Of a stretch of DNA of 64,000 nt, positions 34,112 through 44,446 are shown in pieces (the stretch's first letter is position 1; every line of letters starts with the position of its first letter). Source of the DNA: Trinickia sp. Y13 (GTDB lineage: Bacteria > Pseudomonadota > Gammaproteobacteria > Burkholderiales > Burkholderiaceae); the NCBI RefSeq assembly GCF_029522115.1, contig NZ_JAKWFK010000004.1, positions 372,001-436,000 of the forward strand. The letters run 5' to 3'. The notes below the pieces were generated by a model that had not been told where the DNA came from, did not search any database, and saw nothing but the letters and a program-made list of their open reading frames with translations. A program made the translations under genes and the position numbers.

Positions 34112-36649
34112 TCAATGTATCGCGAAATGGCGGTAGAACAATCGCTTCATCCATTCCACGGCGACCAAATAGCAGAGCAGCATCGCTAGTAAAATCAGGA
34201 AGAACTGAGGCGGCGGTGCGACGAAGCCGAGAAGCGCAGCAACCGGCATGAAGGGCAATGCGCCCGCGATTAGCACGACCGCGAGCGAAGTGATGGTCAA
34301 CACACGACTTGGCCGGCTCTTGAATGGGCTGCCCTGGGTTCTAATGACAAATATCACCAATACCTGGGTCGCAATCGACTCAATAAACCAGCCAGTATGA
34401 AATAACGCCTCGCCCGCATTGAACGCCTTCAGCATGATGAAAAACGTCAAGAAATCGAAGAGCGAACTCACTGGGCCGACCACCCACATGAAATTGCGAA
34501 TGAACTTCGTATCCCAATGCTTTGGATGGGTAAGGAAATCGTCATCCACGTTATCCATCGGAATAGGCAGTTCCGAAACATCGTAAAGCAGATTGTTGAG
34601 AAGAATCTGCGCCGGCAGCATCGGCAAAAAGGCGAGAAACATCGTTGCACCCGCCATGCTGAACATGTTGCCGAAATTCGAGCTGGTTCCCATCATGATG
34701 TACTTCATGATGTTGGCGAAGGTCCGTCGGCCTTCCAACACGCCGGCACGCAATACGTTCAAGTCCTGCCGCAGCAAGATCATCGCCGCCGCCGCCTTGG
34801 CCACGTCTACGGCGCTATCGACCGAAATGCCGATATCCGCGGAATGAAGCGAGGGTGCGTCATTGATGCCATCGCCAAGATAGCCGACGGTATGCCCGTG
34901 TGCTTTCAAGCTCAGGATGACGCGGTTTTTCTGCGCCGGCGTGACACGGCAAAGCAGGTTGGCCTTCTTTAGCTGCGCCGCCAGCGCGGTGTCGTCCAAT
35001 TGCTGGATCTCGTTGCCGTTGAGCACCCCCGTGACGGGCATGCCAAGTTGCGTCAGCACGTGTCGGGTGACCAACTCGCTATCACCGGTGACGATTTTGA
35101 CTTCCACGCCAATTTCCGCCAAGTCTCTGAGCGCTTTGGCCGCGCTGGGCTTAGGGGGATCGAGGAAAGCCGCAAAGCCGGCGAAGATCAGCTCGGTTTC
35201 ATCACTCAGTACCGCGTGCGGGTAGTCCGGCGCGACCGATCGCCACGCTATGCCAAGCACTTTGAAGCCGTCTCTCCCAAGAGAGTCGTGCAATGCCTGG
35301 ATGGTCGCCAGCGCGGCTTCATCCAGAGGTTGCACCTCCAGTGCCTCGCCACGGGCGTATTGCGTGGAAAGTTTGAGAATGTCTTCCGGCGCCCCCTTGA
35401 CCACCAGCAACCGCTGCTGAGCGTCGTCGACCAACACCGAGACACGCCTGCGCTCGAAATCGAACGGCACCTCGTCGATCTTGCGCCAATGGCCCACCTC
35501 GATCTCCTTGTGCTCGAGGATGGCGGCGTCCAAGGGGCTTTTCAGGCCGGTTTCAAAATAACTATTGAGGTAAGCCAACTGCAGCACCTGCTCGCTATCT
35601 CGCCCTTGTGCATCCAAATGTCGTTCCAAATGGATGCGTGCCTCGGTCAGCGTGCCGGTCTTGTCGGTGCATAGGACGTCCATGCTGCCGAGATTATGAA
35701 TCGCGGCGAGCTGCTTTACGATGACGTGCTGCCGGGCCATGCGCAGTGCGCCGCGAGAGAGCGTTACCGTCACCACCATCGGTAGGAGTTCAGGCGTCAG
35801 CCCGACCGCAAGCGCAATAGCGAAGAGAAACGACTCCAGGAAGGGGCGATGGAACAGCGCATTGACCAGAAACACGAAAAGCACTAGCAGCACGGTCAAG
35901 CGCATGATCAACATGCCAAAACTATGCGTACCCGACTCAAAAGCCGTGGGCGGAGCCTTGGACACGAGCGATTCCGCAACGTTGCCAACGGCTGTATCCG
36001 CACCAATCCGGCACACCATTGCCTTTGCCAACCCGCTGATCACGGACGTACCCATGAAGACAGCGTTCTCGGCTTGGCTGAGGTCGCCCGTCGGCTCGGC
36101 AAGGTCGGCCGCATGCTTCTCAACCGGGTAGGATTCGCCCGTCAGCAATGCCTGGTTGACAAAAAAATCCTTGGCCTCGATCAAGCGGCAATCTGCCGGC
36201 ATGAGATCGCCAGCGGCAAGCAGAACGACATCGCCAGGAACCAGCGTGGCGATCGGCATGTCCTGCGGATGTCCGTCGCGCATCACGTTTGCGCGAACGG
36301 CAACCGTTTGCTTGAGCTGTTCCGCCGCTCGCCCGGCGCGATACTCCTGAACGAAATCGAGGGTCACGCTAACAAGAACGATGACCCATATGACCACGAA
36401 TCCGGTGACTTCGCCAGTTAGCGCCGACACGGCACTGGCCGCGAGCAGGATCATCACCAGCGGATTTCTGAAGTGGGTCAGATACTGCAGCAATAGAGGG
36501 CGTTCACCGCGCGACCGCAGTGTATTGGGGCCGAAGCGCATTGCCCTTTGGTATGCTTCCGCCTGGCTCAAGCCCTCAGGCGATGAGGCCAAACCCGCCT
36601 GGAGTGCGGCAAAAGGCTGGTTCCAAAAGTGGGATTCCGGACGATCCAT
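34112..36649 (-). CDS. mgtA: Mg2+-translocating P-type ATPase (MgtA/MgtB family)
   Basis: 845 residues from the ATG at 36649 (AGAAGG 8 bp upstream). P3-type ATPase features: actuator TGES (170-173), TM4 GLTPELLPM (283-291), phosphorylation loop DKTGTLT with Asp329, hinge GDGINDAPSL, and C-terminal membrane helices. Import of Mg2+ down the gradient is the family role. It is slightly shorter than E. coli MgtA (898), mainly at the N-terminus. No Mg2+-sensing leader could be recognised. Converges on hipA with 36 bp between stops. Confidence 0.93.
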   Translation of the reverse strand: MDRPESHFWNQPFAALQAGLASSPEGLSQAEAYQRAMRFGPNTLRSRGERPLLLQYLTHFRNPLVMILLAASAVSALTGEVTGFVVIWVIVLVSVTLDFVQEYRAGRAAEQLKQTVAVRANVMRDGHPQDMPIATLVPGDVVLLAAGDLMPADCRLIEAKDFFVNQALLTGESYPVEKHAADLAEPTGDLSQAENAVFMGTSVISGLAKAMVCRIGADTAVGNVAESLVSKAPPTAFESGTHSFGMLIMRLTVLLVLFVFLVNALFHRPFLESFLFAIALAVGLTPELLPMVVTVTLSRGALRMARQHVIVKQLAAIHNLGSMDVLCTDKTGTLTEARIHLERHLDAQGRDSEQVLQLAYLNSYFETGLKSPLDAAILEHKEIEVGHWRKIDEVPFDFERRRVSVLVDDAQQRLLVVKGAPEDILKLSTQYARGEALEVQPLDEAALATIQALHDSLGRDGFKVLGIAWRSVAPDYPHAVLSDETELIFAGFAAFLDPPKPSAAKALRDLAEIGVEVKIVTGDSELVTRHVLTQLGMPVTGVLNGNEIQQLDDTALAAQLKKANLLCRVTPAQKNRVILSLKAHGHTVGYLGDGINDAPSLHSADIGISVDSAVDVAKAAAAMILLRQDLNVLRAGVLEGRRTFANIMKYIMMGTSSNFGNMFSMAGATMFLAFLPMLPAQILLNNLLYDVSELPIPMDNVDDDFLTHPKHWDTKFIRNFMWVVGPVSSLFDFLTFFIMLKAFNAGEALFHTGWFIESIATQVLVIFVIRTQGSPFKSRPSRVLTITSLAVVLIAGALPFMPVAALLGFVAPPPQFFLILLAMLLCYLVAVEWMKRLFYRHFAIH

Positions 36650-37018
36650 TGGATTTACCTTCTGCGGCAACCGCGCGTTCGGCCAGGCAAACAAAGACGG
36701 CCGGAGGTCAACACGTTAGCACAAGAGGCCGTGGCGTCCGAGTGGGCCAGTCCTTGCCGCTTGGCTCCCGGTTGCCCATGACTGCTGCGCCGCATCCTCG
36801 TGCACAATACGTCGGTATGGTCGGTGCGGCTTCACGTGACGACGCAACGACATGGACCGCCGATGCGGGCGAGTCAGGGGATCAACGATGTAACGATCTC
36901 GCTGAAAACCCCTCCCGTTCCTCGGCCCGCCACCCTTGGCGCTATGCCTTGCGCGCTACATCCCATCGCGATCCCTTGCTAGAGACAGGGATCGTCTCGG
37001 TTGCGCCCGCGCCATCAC
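36650..37018. other. Intergenic region between mgtA and the flippase remnant
   Basis: Contains the mgtA promoter side on the left. No gene was recognised in any frame; the plus-strand open frame translates to a Ser/Arg/Asp-rich sequence without pattern. An 8-bp perfect inverted repeat lies at 36971-36996. Confidence 0.4.
36971..36996. repeat. 8-bp inverted repeat CGATCCCT/AGGGATCG
   Basis: CGATCCCT (36971-36978) and AGGGATCG (36989-36996) are perfectly complementary with a 10-nt spacer. It immediately precedes the degraded flippase-like sequence and has no U-run. It may be an operator or hairpin left from the gene that decayed. Confidence 0.35.
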
Positions 37019-37427
37019 ATGAACGTCCCACTACTGATCGGCGTCACGATATTCGTGGTAGTCGCGGTAGCGATCCCGACTGCCATTCTTGGTCTCAGGC
37101 GATGGGGCGAGCGCCGGCCGATTGCGTGGGTCAGCAAATGGCTGGGCGCAACAGACCTCCTTCGGGAACTGATCGATGCGCCGACGGAGCGCCTGGGTAG
37201 CCCTCGCTTGCTGATACAGACCGTGGGCTTTCAACTCGCAATATTCACGTTCGACACACGGACGCTTTGGCTCGTGTTCAATGAGCGCATCCGTGGGCAT
37301 GCTCAGTTTGCTCGGCGTGTCTGTCGCAGCGGCGCTGGCCGCGACGCTCTTGCTGCGTGGAATGACGTTCTGGCTGCCGATGTTGCCCGGCGTCTGGCTT
37401 GCACGACGCGAGATTGGACGCGCCTAG
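37019..37427 (+). pseudogene. Remnant of a flippase-like (UPF0104/LPG synthase TM-region) membrane protein
   Basis: Frame 1 (from 37019) encodes a TM segment and then GATDLLRELIDAPTERLGSP, QTVGFQLAIFTFDTRTLWLVF, typical of the middle of UPF0104 proteins. The expected end of the family, SLLGVSVAAALAATLLLRG then MTFWLPMLPGVWLARRE, is found in a different frame from about 37284 and stops at TAG 37425-37427. Between them the conserved FASF...GPIPLGLGTFE-type block (roughly 35-40 residues) is missing, and the N-terminal half of the ~330-residue family is also absent. So the gene has an internal deletion with frame change and a 5' truncation. Recognition is by motif memory, not a search. Confidence 0.65.
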
Positions 37428-37617
37428 TGGCGTTGCCGAAAGCGCAGCGGCGACCTGCGCTGACGTAGCAGCTTTGCTCGTTCCATAAAAGGCTAGATTT
37501 CCGTATTTGGTTTTTCAAAGCGCAATGTCTTGGCGGTATGTCGGAGCAAATCGGCATATGCACAAGTTCAGACAAGAAGCGTAGACTCCCTGCATCGAGT
37601 GCCACGGAGTCGATCAG

Positions 37618-40600
37618 ATGAGCCATTTTGTCGATCGCCTGAAGTACTTCTCCACGTCGAGGCCAACGTTCTCCGAAGGCCATGGGATGACAACTCATGA
37701 AGACCGTGGATGGGAGAACGCCTATCGGCAACGATGGCAGCATGACAAAATTGCGCGCTCGACTCATGGCGTCAACTGCACCGGCTCATGTTCGTGGAAG
37801 ATTTATGTCAAGAGCGGGATCGTCACGTGGGAGACCCAACAGACTGATTACCCTCGCACCCGCCCGGATATGCCGAATCACGAGCCACGCGGCTGCGCTC
37901 GCGGCGCGTCCTATTCGTGGTATCTCTACAGCGCAAATCGCCTTAAATATCCGCTGATCCGTAGCGCACTTTTGAGGCAGTGGCGCGAAAAGCGCTCCAC
38001 GCTCGCCCCGGTGGAAGCGTGGAGCGCGATCATGAATGACGGGGAAGCACGGGCCTCGTATACGCGCCGGCGCGGACTCGGTGGCTTCGTTCGCTCCAGT
38101 TGGGACGAGGTCAACGAGATAATTGCAGCCGCGAACATCCATACCATCAAACGACACGGCCCGGATCGAATCATCGGGTTCTCACCAATACCGGCAATGT
38201 CGATGGTGTCCTATGCAGCAGGCAGCCGCTATCTGTCATTGATCGGTGGCGTCAGTCTGAGCTTCTACGACTGGTACTGCGACCTGCCGCCCGCTTCGCC
38301 TCAGACGTGGGGCGAACAAACCGACGTTCCGGAATCGGCCGACTGGTACAACTCCACTTTCATTATGTTGTGGGGGTCCAACGTGCCGCAAACACGCACC
38401 CCCGATGCTCACTTCATGACCGAGGTGCGCTATCGCGGCACAAAGGTCGTCTCGATCTTTCCCGATTATGCCGAAGGCGCGAAGTTCGGCGATATCTGGC
38501 TGCACCCCAAGCAAGGCACCGATGCGGCGCTCGGTCTTGCGATGGGCCACGTCGTACTCAAGGAGTTTCACGTCGCAGGCAAGAGCGAATATTTCGCGGA
38601 CTACTGCCGACGTTATACCGATATGCCGCTGCTCGTGCGTATCGTCAAACAGGGTGAGCACTATGTGCCCGAAAGACTCCTGAGGGCGGACGAACTCGAC
38701 GATGCGTCCGGGCAGGGGAACAACGCCGCCTGGAAAACTGTCGCGTTCGACGAGTTGAGCGGCAGGCTCGTGACGCCCATCGGATCGATCGGCTTTCGGT
38801 GGGGACAAAAAGAAGGTGGCGACGCCGGCAAGTGGAATCTGAAAGAGGAGGATGTCCACGGCAATGCGATTCGACCCGCCATGTCGTTCGTGGAGACGCA
38901 CGATGAGACGATCGACGTCGCCTTCCCCTATTTCGGCAACGTCGAACATACTCACTTCGCGCATACCGGCCATGCTAGCGTTTTGCCGCGTCGCATCGGC
39001 GTGCGCAAAATCGCCACCCGCGCCGGCGAAATTCTCGTGGCCACGGTCTACGACCTGTTCATTGCCAACTATGGCGTGGACCAGGGGCTCGGCGGCCCGA
39101 ACGTCGCGGCCAGTTTCGACGATGACGTGCCGTACACGCCCGCGTGGCAAGAGAAGATTACTGGTGTCAAACGGCACGAAGTCATCGCCGTGGCGCGCGA
39201 ATTCGCCGATAACGCCCAAAAATCCGAGGGCAAATCGATGGTGATCGTCGGCGCCGGCTTGAACCATTGGTTCAATATGGACATGACCTATCGGTCGATC
39301 ATCAATCTGCTCGTGATGTGCGGCTGCGTCGGCAAATCAGGCGGCGGTTGGTCGCACTACGTCGGCCAGGAAAAACTCCGGCCGCAAACCGGCTGGCTGC
39401 CGCTGGCATTCGCGACGGATTGGCACAGGCCGGCACGCGTCATGAACGGCACGTCGTTTTTCTATACGCATACCGATCAATGGCGTTATGAAACGATGAA
39501 AGTCACCGAACTGCTGTCGCCGCTCGCCGAGGGTAGTGGATTCGCAGACAGCCCGATCGACTACAACGTCCGAGCCGAACGGATGGGTTGGCTGCCGTCC
39601 GCGCCGCAGTTCAAGACCAATCCGCTCGAAGTCGGCCGGGGATCGGCCGGCGCCGACACTGCCGCGTATGTCGCGAAGGGTCTCAAGGACGGCTCGCTTC
39701 AGATGTCGTGCGTCGATCCCGACGCCGCCGAAAATTTTCCGAGAAACCTGTTTGTTTGGCGCTCGAACCTACTCGGATCGTCGGGCAAGGGGCATGAGTA
39801 CTTCCTCAAGCATTTGCTCGGCACCGAGCATGGGGTGCAAGGGAAAGATCTGGGAGCAAGCGGCGGCATTCTGCCCAAAGAGGTGAAGTGGCACGAGAAA
39901 GCGCCCGAGGGCAAGCTCGACCTGGTCGTCACCCTCGACTTCCGAATGTCCACCACTTGTCTCTATTCGGACATCGTGCTGCCGACCGCCACCTGGTACG
40001 AGAAGGACGATATGAACACGTCCGACATGCATCCGTTCATCCATCCGCTCTCCGCTGCCGTTGATCCGGCATGGCAATCCAGAAGCGATTGGGAGATCTA
40101 TAAAGGCATCGCGCGAAAGTTCTCCGAACTGGCTGAAGGCCATTTGGGCGTCGAACGCGACGTCGTAATGTCACCGCTCCAACATGACAGCCCCGGCGAA
40201 ATCGCGCAAACCGACGGCATTGCCGACTGGGGCCACGACGAGTGCGATCCGATCCCGGGAAAAACGATGGGAAGCGTTGCAGTCGTCGAACGAGACTATC
40301 CGAATACCTATCGCAAGTTCACCTCTCTCGGGCCGCTGCTCGACTCCCTCGGCAACGGCGGCAAAGGCATTACGTGGCAAACGGGAGAAGAAATCGACCA
40401 GCTTCGAGCACTGAATTATCCAGTTGCCGATGCGGGCGTTTCACACGGGCGACCGCAGATTCTTTCGGCGATCGATGCGGCCGAAGTGATTTTGTCGCTA
40501 GCCCCGGAAACCAACGGCGCCGTCGCATTCAAAGCATGGCAAGCGTTGTCGGCGCTCACGGGCTCCGATCACACCCATCTCGCGCGCGCTCGCGAGGATG

Positions 40601-41442
40601 AAAAAATCCGGTTCCGGGATATTCAAGCGCAGCCGCGCAAGATCATCTCGTCGCCGACATGGAGCGGGATCGAATCCGAACACGTCTCGTACAGCGCAAG
40701 CTACACCAATGTGCATGAGCTGATTCCCTGGCGCACCTTGTCCGGACGCCAACAGCTGTATCAGGACCACGCGTGGATGCGCGAGTTTGGCGAGTCGCTT
40801 TGTGTCTATAAGCCGCCGATCGACACACGCAGCACTACCGGCATGGCCGGAAGCCGCTCGAACGGGAACCTCGAGATCGTGCTGAACTTCCTGACCCCTC
40901 ATCAGAAATGGGGCATTCACAGCACCTACACCGACAATCTCTTGATGCTGACGCTGTCGCGCGGCGGGCCGATCGTCTGGATCTCCGAGATCGATGCCAA
41001 AAAGATCGGCGTGGTCGATAACGACTGGATCGAAGCCTTCAATGTGAATGGCGCATTGACCGCTCGTGCCGTGGTCAGTCAGCGCATTCCGGTGGGTGCG
41101 GCGATGATGTATCACGCGCAGGAGAAGATCATCAATACACCAGGCTCCGAAGTCTCCGGGGTCCGTGGCATTCACAATTCGGTCACACGCATCATGCCAA
41201 AGCCGACGCACATGATCGGCGGCTATGCGCAACTCTCGTACGGTTTCAATTATTACGGCACCGTCGGCTCCAATCGCGACGAATTCGTGATCGTGCGCAA
41301 AATGGCAACGATCGACTGGAAGGATGAGTCGACGCCGGCGTCAGTTCTGTCAGCGGCCGAGGCCGCGCGTCATCAACACACACTCGCTCACGGCGCGCCG
41401 ACCCTTGCGACGGCCAATGATGAGTCGGGAGAGAAACGATGA
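37618..41442 (+). CDS. narG: Respiratory nitrate reductase alpha subunit
   Basis: 1274 residues, normal for NarG. The N-terminal FS0 cluster site has His50, Cys54, Cys58 and Cys93 (HGVNCTGSC ... RGCARG), the His-ligand form specific to NarG. Mo-bisMGD-binding blocks follow along the chain, e.g. MLWGSNVPQTRTPDAHF. A GGAG site lies 9 bp before the ATG. It reduces nitrate to nitrite on the cytoplasmic face with electrons from NarI through NarH. No twin-arginine signal peptide, so cytoplasmic. The last codons overlap narH by 4 bp (ATGA). I found no consensus FNR box in the 190 bp upstream. Confidence 0.97.
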   Translation: MSHFVDRLKYFSTSRPTFSEGHGMTTHEDRGWENAYRQRWQHDKIARSTHGVNCTGSCSWKIYVKSGIVTWETQQTDYPRTRPDMPNHEPRGCARGASYSWYLYSANRLKYPLIRSALLRQWREKRSTLAPVEAWSAIMNDGEARASYTRRRGLGGFVRSSWDEVNEIIAAANIHTIKRHGPDRIIGFSPIPAMSMVSYAAGSRYLSLIGGVSLSFYDWYCDLPPASPQTWGEQTDVPESADWYNSTFIMLWGSNVPQTRTPDAHFMTEVRYRGTKVVSIFPDYAEGAKFGDIWLHPKQGTDAALGLAMGHVVLKEFHVAGKSEYFADYCRRYTDMPLLVRIVKQGEHYVPERLLRADELDDASGQGNNAAWKTVAFDELSGRLVTPIGSIGFRWGQKEGGDAGKWNLKEEDVHGNAIRPAMSFVETHDETIDVAFPYFGNVEHTHFAHTGHASVLPRRIGVRKIATRAGEILVATVYDLFIANYGVDQGLGGPNVAASFDDDVPYTPAWQEKITGVKRHEVIAVAREFADNAQKSEGKSMVIVGAGLNHWFNMDMTYRSIINLLVMCGCVGKSGGGWSHYVGQEKLRPQTGWLPLAFATDWHRPARVMNGTSFFYTHTDQWRYETMKVTELLSPLAEGSGFADSPIDYNVRAERMGWLPSAPQFKTNPLEVGRGSAGADTAAYVAKGLKDGSLQMSCVDPDAAENFPRNLFVWRSNLLGSSGKGHEYFLKHLLGTEHGVQGKDLGASGGILPKEVKWHEKAPEGKLDLVVTLDFRMSTTCLYSDIVLPTATWYEKDDMNTSDMHPFIHPLSAAVDPAWQSRSDWEIYKGIARKFSELAEGHLGVERDVVMSPLQHDSPGEIAQTDGIADWGHDECDPIPGKTMGSVAVVERDYPNTYRKFTSLGPLLDSLGNGGKGITWQTGEEIDQLRALNYPVADAGVSHGRPQILSAIDAAEVILSLAPETNGAVAFKAWQALSALTGSDHTHLARAREDEKIRFRDIQAQPRKIISSPTWSGIESEHVSYSASYTNVHELIPWRTLSGRQQLYQDHAWMREFGESLCVYKPPIDTRSTTGMAGSRSNGNLEIVLNFLTPHQKWGIHSTYTDNLLMLTLSRGGPIVWISEIDAKKIGVVDNDWIEAFNVNGALTARAVVSQRIPVGAAMMYHAQEKIINTPGSEVSGVRGIHNSVTRIMPKPTHMIGGYAQLSYGFNYYGTVGSNRDEFVIVRKMATIDWKDESTPASVLSAAEAARHQHTLAHGAPTLATANDESGEKR

Positions 41443-42980
41443 AAATCCGCGCGCAGATCGGTATGGTGATGAATCTGGATAAATGCATCGGCTGCCATAC
41501 CTGCTCAGTCACCTGCAAGAACGTTTGGACCTCGCGCGAGGGAATGGAGTATGCGTGGTTCAACAATGTCGAAACGAAACCCGGCGTCGGTTATCCGAAG
41601 GACTGGGAAAATCAGGACCGCTGGAACGGCGGCTGGAAGCGCAAGACGAACGGCAAGATCGAGCTTCGTGCCGGTAGCAAGTGGCGCGTGCTCGCCAATA
41701 TCTTTGGCAACCCGAACCTGCCGGAGATCGACGACTATTACGAGCCGTTCACCTTTGATTATGCGCATCTGCACGATGCACCGGACGTCAAGGTCGGGCC
41801 AGTCGCACGGCCGCGCTCGCTGATCACCGGCGAGCGTCTGGAGAAAATCCAGTGGGGCCCGAACTGGGAAGAAATTCTCGGTGGAGAATTCGAAAAGCGC
41901 AGCCAGGACTACAACTTCGATCAAGTGCAAACCGACATCTATGGGGAGTTCGAGAACACCTTCATGATGTACCTGCCGCGACTCTGCGAGCACTGCTTGA
42001 ATCCCGCCTGCGTAGCCTCCTGCCCCTCCGGCGCGATCTACAAGCGAGAGGAAGACGGCATCGTTCTGATCGACCAGGACAAGTGCCGCGGCTGGCGAAT
42101 GTGCGTGTCGGGGTGTCCTTACAAGAAGATCTATTACAACTGGCAAAGCGGCAAATCGGAGAAGTGCATTTTCTGCTATCCGCGCATCGAGGCGGGCCAG
42201 CCGACCGTCTGCTCGGAAACCTGCGTCGGCCGCATACGCTATCTCGGCGTTCTGCTGTACGACGCGGACCGAATCGAGGAAGCCGCATCGGTCGAAGACC
42301 CACAGGATCTATACGAAGCGCAACTGTCGATCTTTCTGGATCCGGCCGACCCGGCCGTGCGTGAACAGGCGGCTCGGGACGGCGTGCCGGAAAACTGGCT
42401 CGACGCAGCGCGACGCTCACCGGTGTACAAGATGGCAATGGAATGGAAAATCGCCTTTCCGCTTCACCCGGAATATCGCACCTTGCCGATGGTCTGGTAC
42501 GTCCCGCCGCTGTCGCCGATCAACTCGGCCACCAACGACGGCCGGCTCGGCATGAAGGGTTTGCTGCCCGACGTCGATTCGCTTCGCATCCCTCTGCGTT
42601 ATCTCGCGAACCTGCTCACCGCCGGTCGCGAAGCGCCAGTTCGGCTGGCCCTCAAGCGAATGCTGGCGATGCGCGCCTTTATGCGCGAGCGTCATGTCGA
42701 ACGTCGCGAGAGCCCGGAAGTGCTCAGCGAAGTCGATCTGAGCAGCGCACAAGTGGACGAGATGTATCGATATCTGGCGATCGCCAATTACGAAGATCGA
42801 TTCGTGATCCCGACCGCCCACCGCGAATATGCAGAAGACGCCTTCGACCTGCGCGCCTCGTGCGGCTTCTCATTCGGCAATGGCTGCTCCGACGGCACCA
42901 CGGAAACCAGCTTGTTCGGGGGACGCAAAGGCATCAACAAGGCACGCAAAACGATTCCGATTCGTGCGGCAGGTGAATAA
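41439..42980 (+). CDS. narH: Respiratory nitrate reductase beta subunit
   Basis: 513 residues. The first ferredoxin-type group is CIGCHTCSVTC (Cys16, 19, 22, 26); later groups include CEHCLNPACVASCPSGA and CRGWRMCVSGCPYKK, where a Trp replaces one Cys, as needed for the 3Fe-4S cluster. It carries electrons from the NarI hemes to NarG. Starts inside the narG stop region and is followed directly by narJ with no gap (TAA-ATG). Confidence 0.97.
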   Translation: MKIRAQIGMVMNLDKCIGCHTCSVTCKNVWTSREGMEYAWFNNVETKPGVGYPKDWENQDRWNGGWKRKTNGKIELRAGSKWRVLANIFGNPNLPEIDDYYEPFTFDYAHLHDAPDVKVGPVARPRSLITGERLEKIQWGPNWEEILGGEFEKRSQDYNFDQVQTDIYGEFENTFMMYLPRLCEHCLNPACVASCPSGAIYKREEDGIVLIDQDKCRGWRMCVSGCPYKKIYYNWQSGKSEKCIFCYPRIEAGQPTVCSETCVGRIRYLGVLLYDADRIEEAASVEDPQDLYEAQLSIFLDPADPAVREQAARDGVPENWLDAARRSPVYKMAMEWKIAFPLHPEYRTLPMVWYVPPLSPINSATNDGRLGMKGLLPDVDSLRIPLRYLANLLTAGREAPVRLALKRMLAMRAFMRERHVERRESPEVLSEVDLSSAQVDEMYRYLAIANYEDRFVIPTAHREYAEDAFDLRASCGFSFGNGCSDGTTETSLFGGRKGINKARKTIPIRAAGE

Positions 42981-43670
42981 ATGGAAAACAACGGTCTGAT
43001 TTTCAGCATGCTGAGCGCGCTGTTGGACTATCCCGATCAAACACTGATCGCGGCGCTCGACGAGATCCGCGCCACGCTAGCCGCACACCCTAGCTTGCCG
43101 GCGGACACATGCTCGGCCTTGATCGACCTGGTCGACCGACTGTCCGCTCGGCCGCTGCTGGATCTCCAGGAAGACTACGTCGAAATTTTCGACCGCGGCC
43201 GGGCAACTTCGCTCTATCTGTTCGAACACGTGCATGGCGAATCGCGCGAACGTGGGCAGGCGATGGTGGATCTGCTCGCTATGTACGAAACGAAGGGCCT
43301 GTTTCTCGGCGCCGGCGAATTACCCGACTACCTGCCCGTGTTCCTCGAGTTTCTGGCGCACGAAACACCCGGGCAAGCGCACGCCCTGCTTGGCGAAATA
43401 GCCGATATCACTCGACAGATCGCCACCCGACTGGCCGAGCGCGGCACACCCTATTTCGCAGCCGTTGCCGCCTTGTTGCCACTCGCCGGCGAGGCGCCGC
43501 TCGCAAACGCAAATGCGGCTTTGTTCGATGCCGCCACGACACGCCAAATCGACAGCGAAGCGCTCGATCGCGAATGGCAGGAGGCGCCCGTGAGCTTCCT
43601 CGGCGCGCAAGCGCCGTTATCGAAGGGCCCCGAGCCCATTCAGTTTTACGAAAAAAGACCGTCACGTTAG
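42981..43670 (+). CDS. narJ: Nitrate reductase maturation chaperone
   Basis: 229 residues of the TorD/NarJ helical chaperone family: LLDYPDQTLIAALDEI at the start, LLDLQEDYVEIFDRGRATSLYLFEHVHGESRERGQAM-type central block and ELPDYLPVFLEFLA. It is not part of the final enzyme; it holds apo-NarG for cofactor insertion. Its ATG directly follows the narH stop. Confidence 0.96.
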   Translation: MENNGLIFSMLSALLDYPDQTLIAALDEIRATLAAHPSLPADTCSALIDLVDRLSARPLLDLQEDYVEIFDRGRATSLYLFEHVHGESRERGQAMVDLLAMYETKGLFLGAGELPDYLPVFLEFLAHETPGQAHALLGEIADITRQIATRLAERGTPYFAAVAALLPLAGEAPLANANAALFDAATTRQIDSEALDREWQEAPVSFLGAQAPLSKGPEPIQFYEKRPSR

Positions 43671-43744
43671 CCGGAAAAGGCAGACTTGCGCGCTCACGTT
43701 CCGTTCCGCCCATTAGCGAACAGGATCCAGGCTGGAGAAATCTC

Positions 43745-44431
43745 ATGAGTCAGCACTTCGTCAACGCATTGATGTTTGGCATCTATCCTTATGTGTGTCT
43801 CGCGATCTGGTTGCTCGGCAGCCTGATTCGTTTCGATCGCGAGCAATACACCTGGAAGAGCGATTCGTCGCAACTGCTCAGACGCCGTCAACTTCGCCTC
43901 GGCAGCAATCTGTTCCACATCGGCGTATTGATTGTGATCGGCGGCCACTTCGCGGGGTTCCTAGCGCCACATTGGATGGTTTCGCCATTTTTAAACGCCT
44001 CCCAGCATCAATGGCTGGCGGTGATGGTAGGCGGCATTGCGGGCATCGTTGCGATCGTCGGCCTGTCGATCCTGCTGTACCGACGCCTGTCCGATCCGCG
44101 CATTCGTATCAATAGCGCTCACGCGGACATTCTGGTCCTGGCGATACTGTGGTTACAACTGGCCCTCGGACTCGCCACCATTCCATTGTCATTGGCGCAT
44201 ATGGATGGTGCGATGTTCGAGCTCCTGAGCGACTATGTGAAAGGGATCGTCACGTTTCAGCCCGGTACCGCGGATCTCGTCATCCAGGCGCCGCTCGTCT
44301 ACAAAATCCATATCGCACTCGGCTTCACGATTTTCCTCATCTCCCCTTTCACACGCCTCGTCCATATTTGGAGCGGCCTGGCCACACTGGGTTTCCTGAT
44401 TCGGCCTCACCAGATCGTCCGTAAACGCTGA
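43745..44431 (+). CDS. narI: Respiratory nitrate reductase gamma subunit (cytochrome b)
   Basis: 228 residues from the ATG at 43745 (GGAGAAATCTC upstream). Five TM helices, with His residues in GSNLFHIGVL, GGHFAG, VYKIHIALG and RLVHIWSG as heme b ligands. It takes electrons from quinol at the periplasmic side and anchors NarGH. It lies 74 bp downstream of narJ. Confidence 0.95.
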   Translation: MSQHFVNALMFGIYPYVCLAIWLLGSLIRFDREQYTWKSDSSQLLRRRQLRLGSNLFHIGVLIVIGGHFAGFLAPHWMVSPFLNASQHQWLAVMVGGIAGIVAIVGLSILLYRRLSDPRIRINSAHADILVLAILWLQLALGLATIPLSLAHMDGAMFELLSDYVKGIVTFQPGTADLVIQAPLVYKIHIALGFTIFLISPFTRLVHIWSGLATLGFLIRPHQIVRKR

Positions 44432-44446
44432 TTCGAGAAAGTTTAT

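Noticed and set aside
37507-37518. TTGGTTTTTCAA upstream of narG as an FNR box
   Set aside because: Spacing is two bases too short and the AT positions do not match; no FNR site is claimed for narG.
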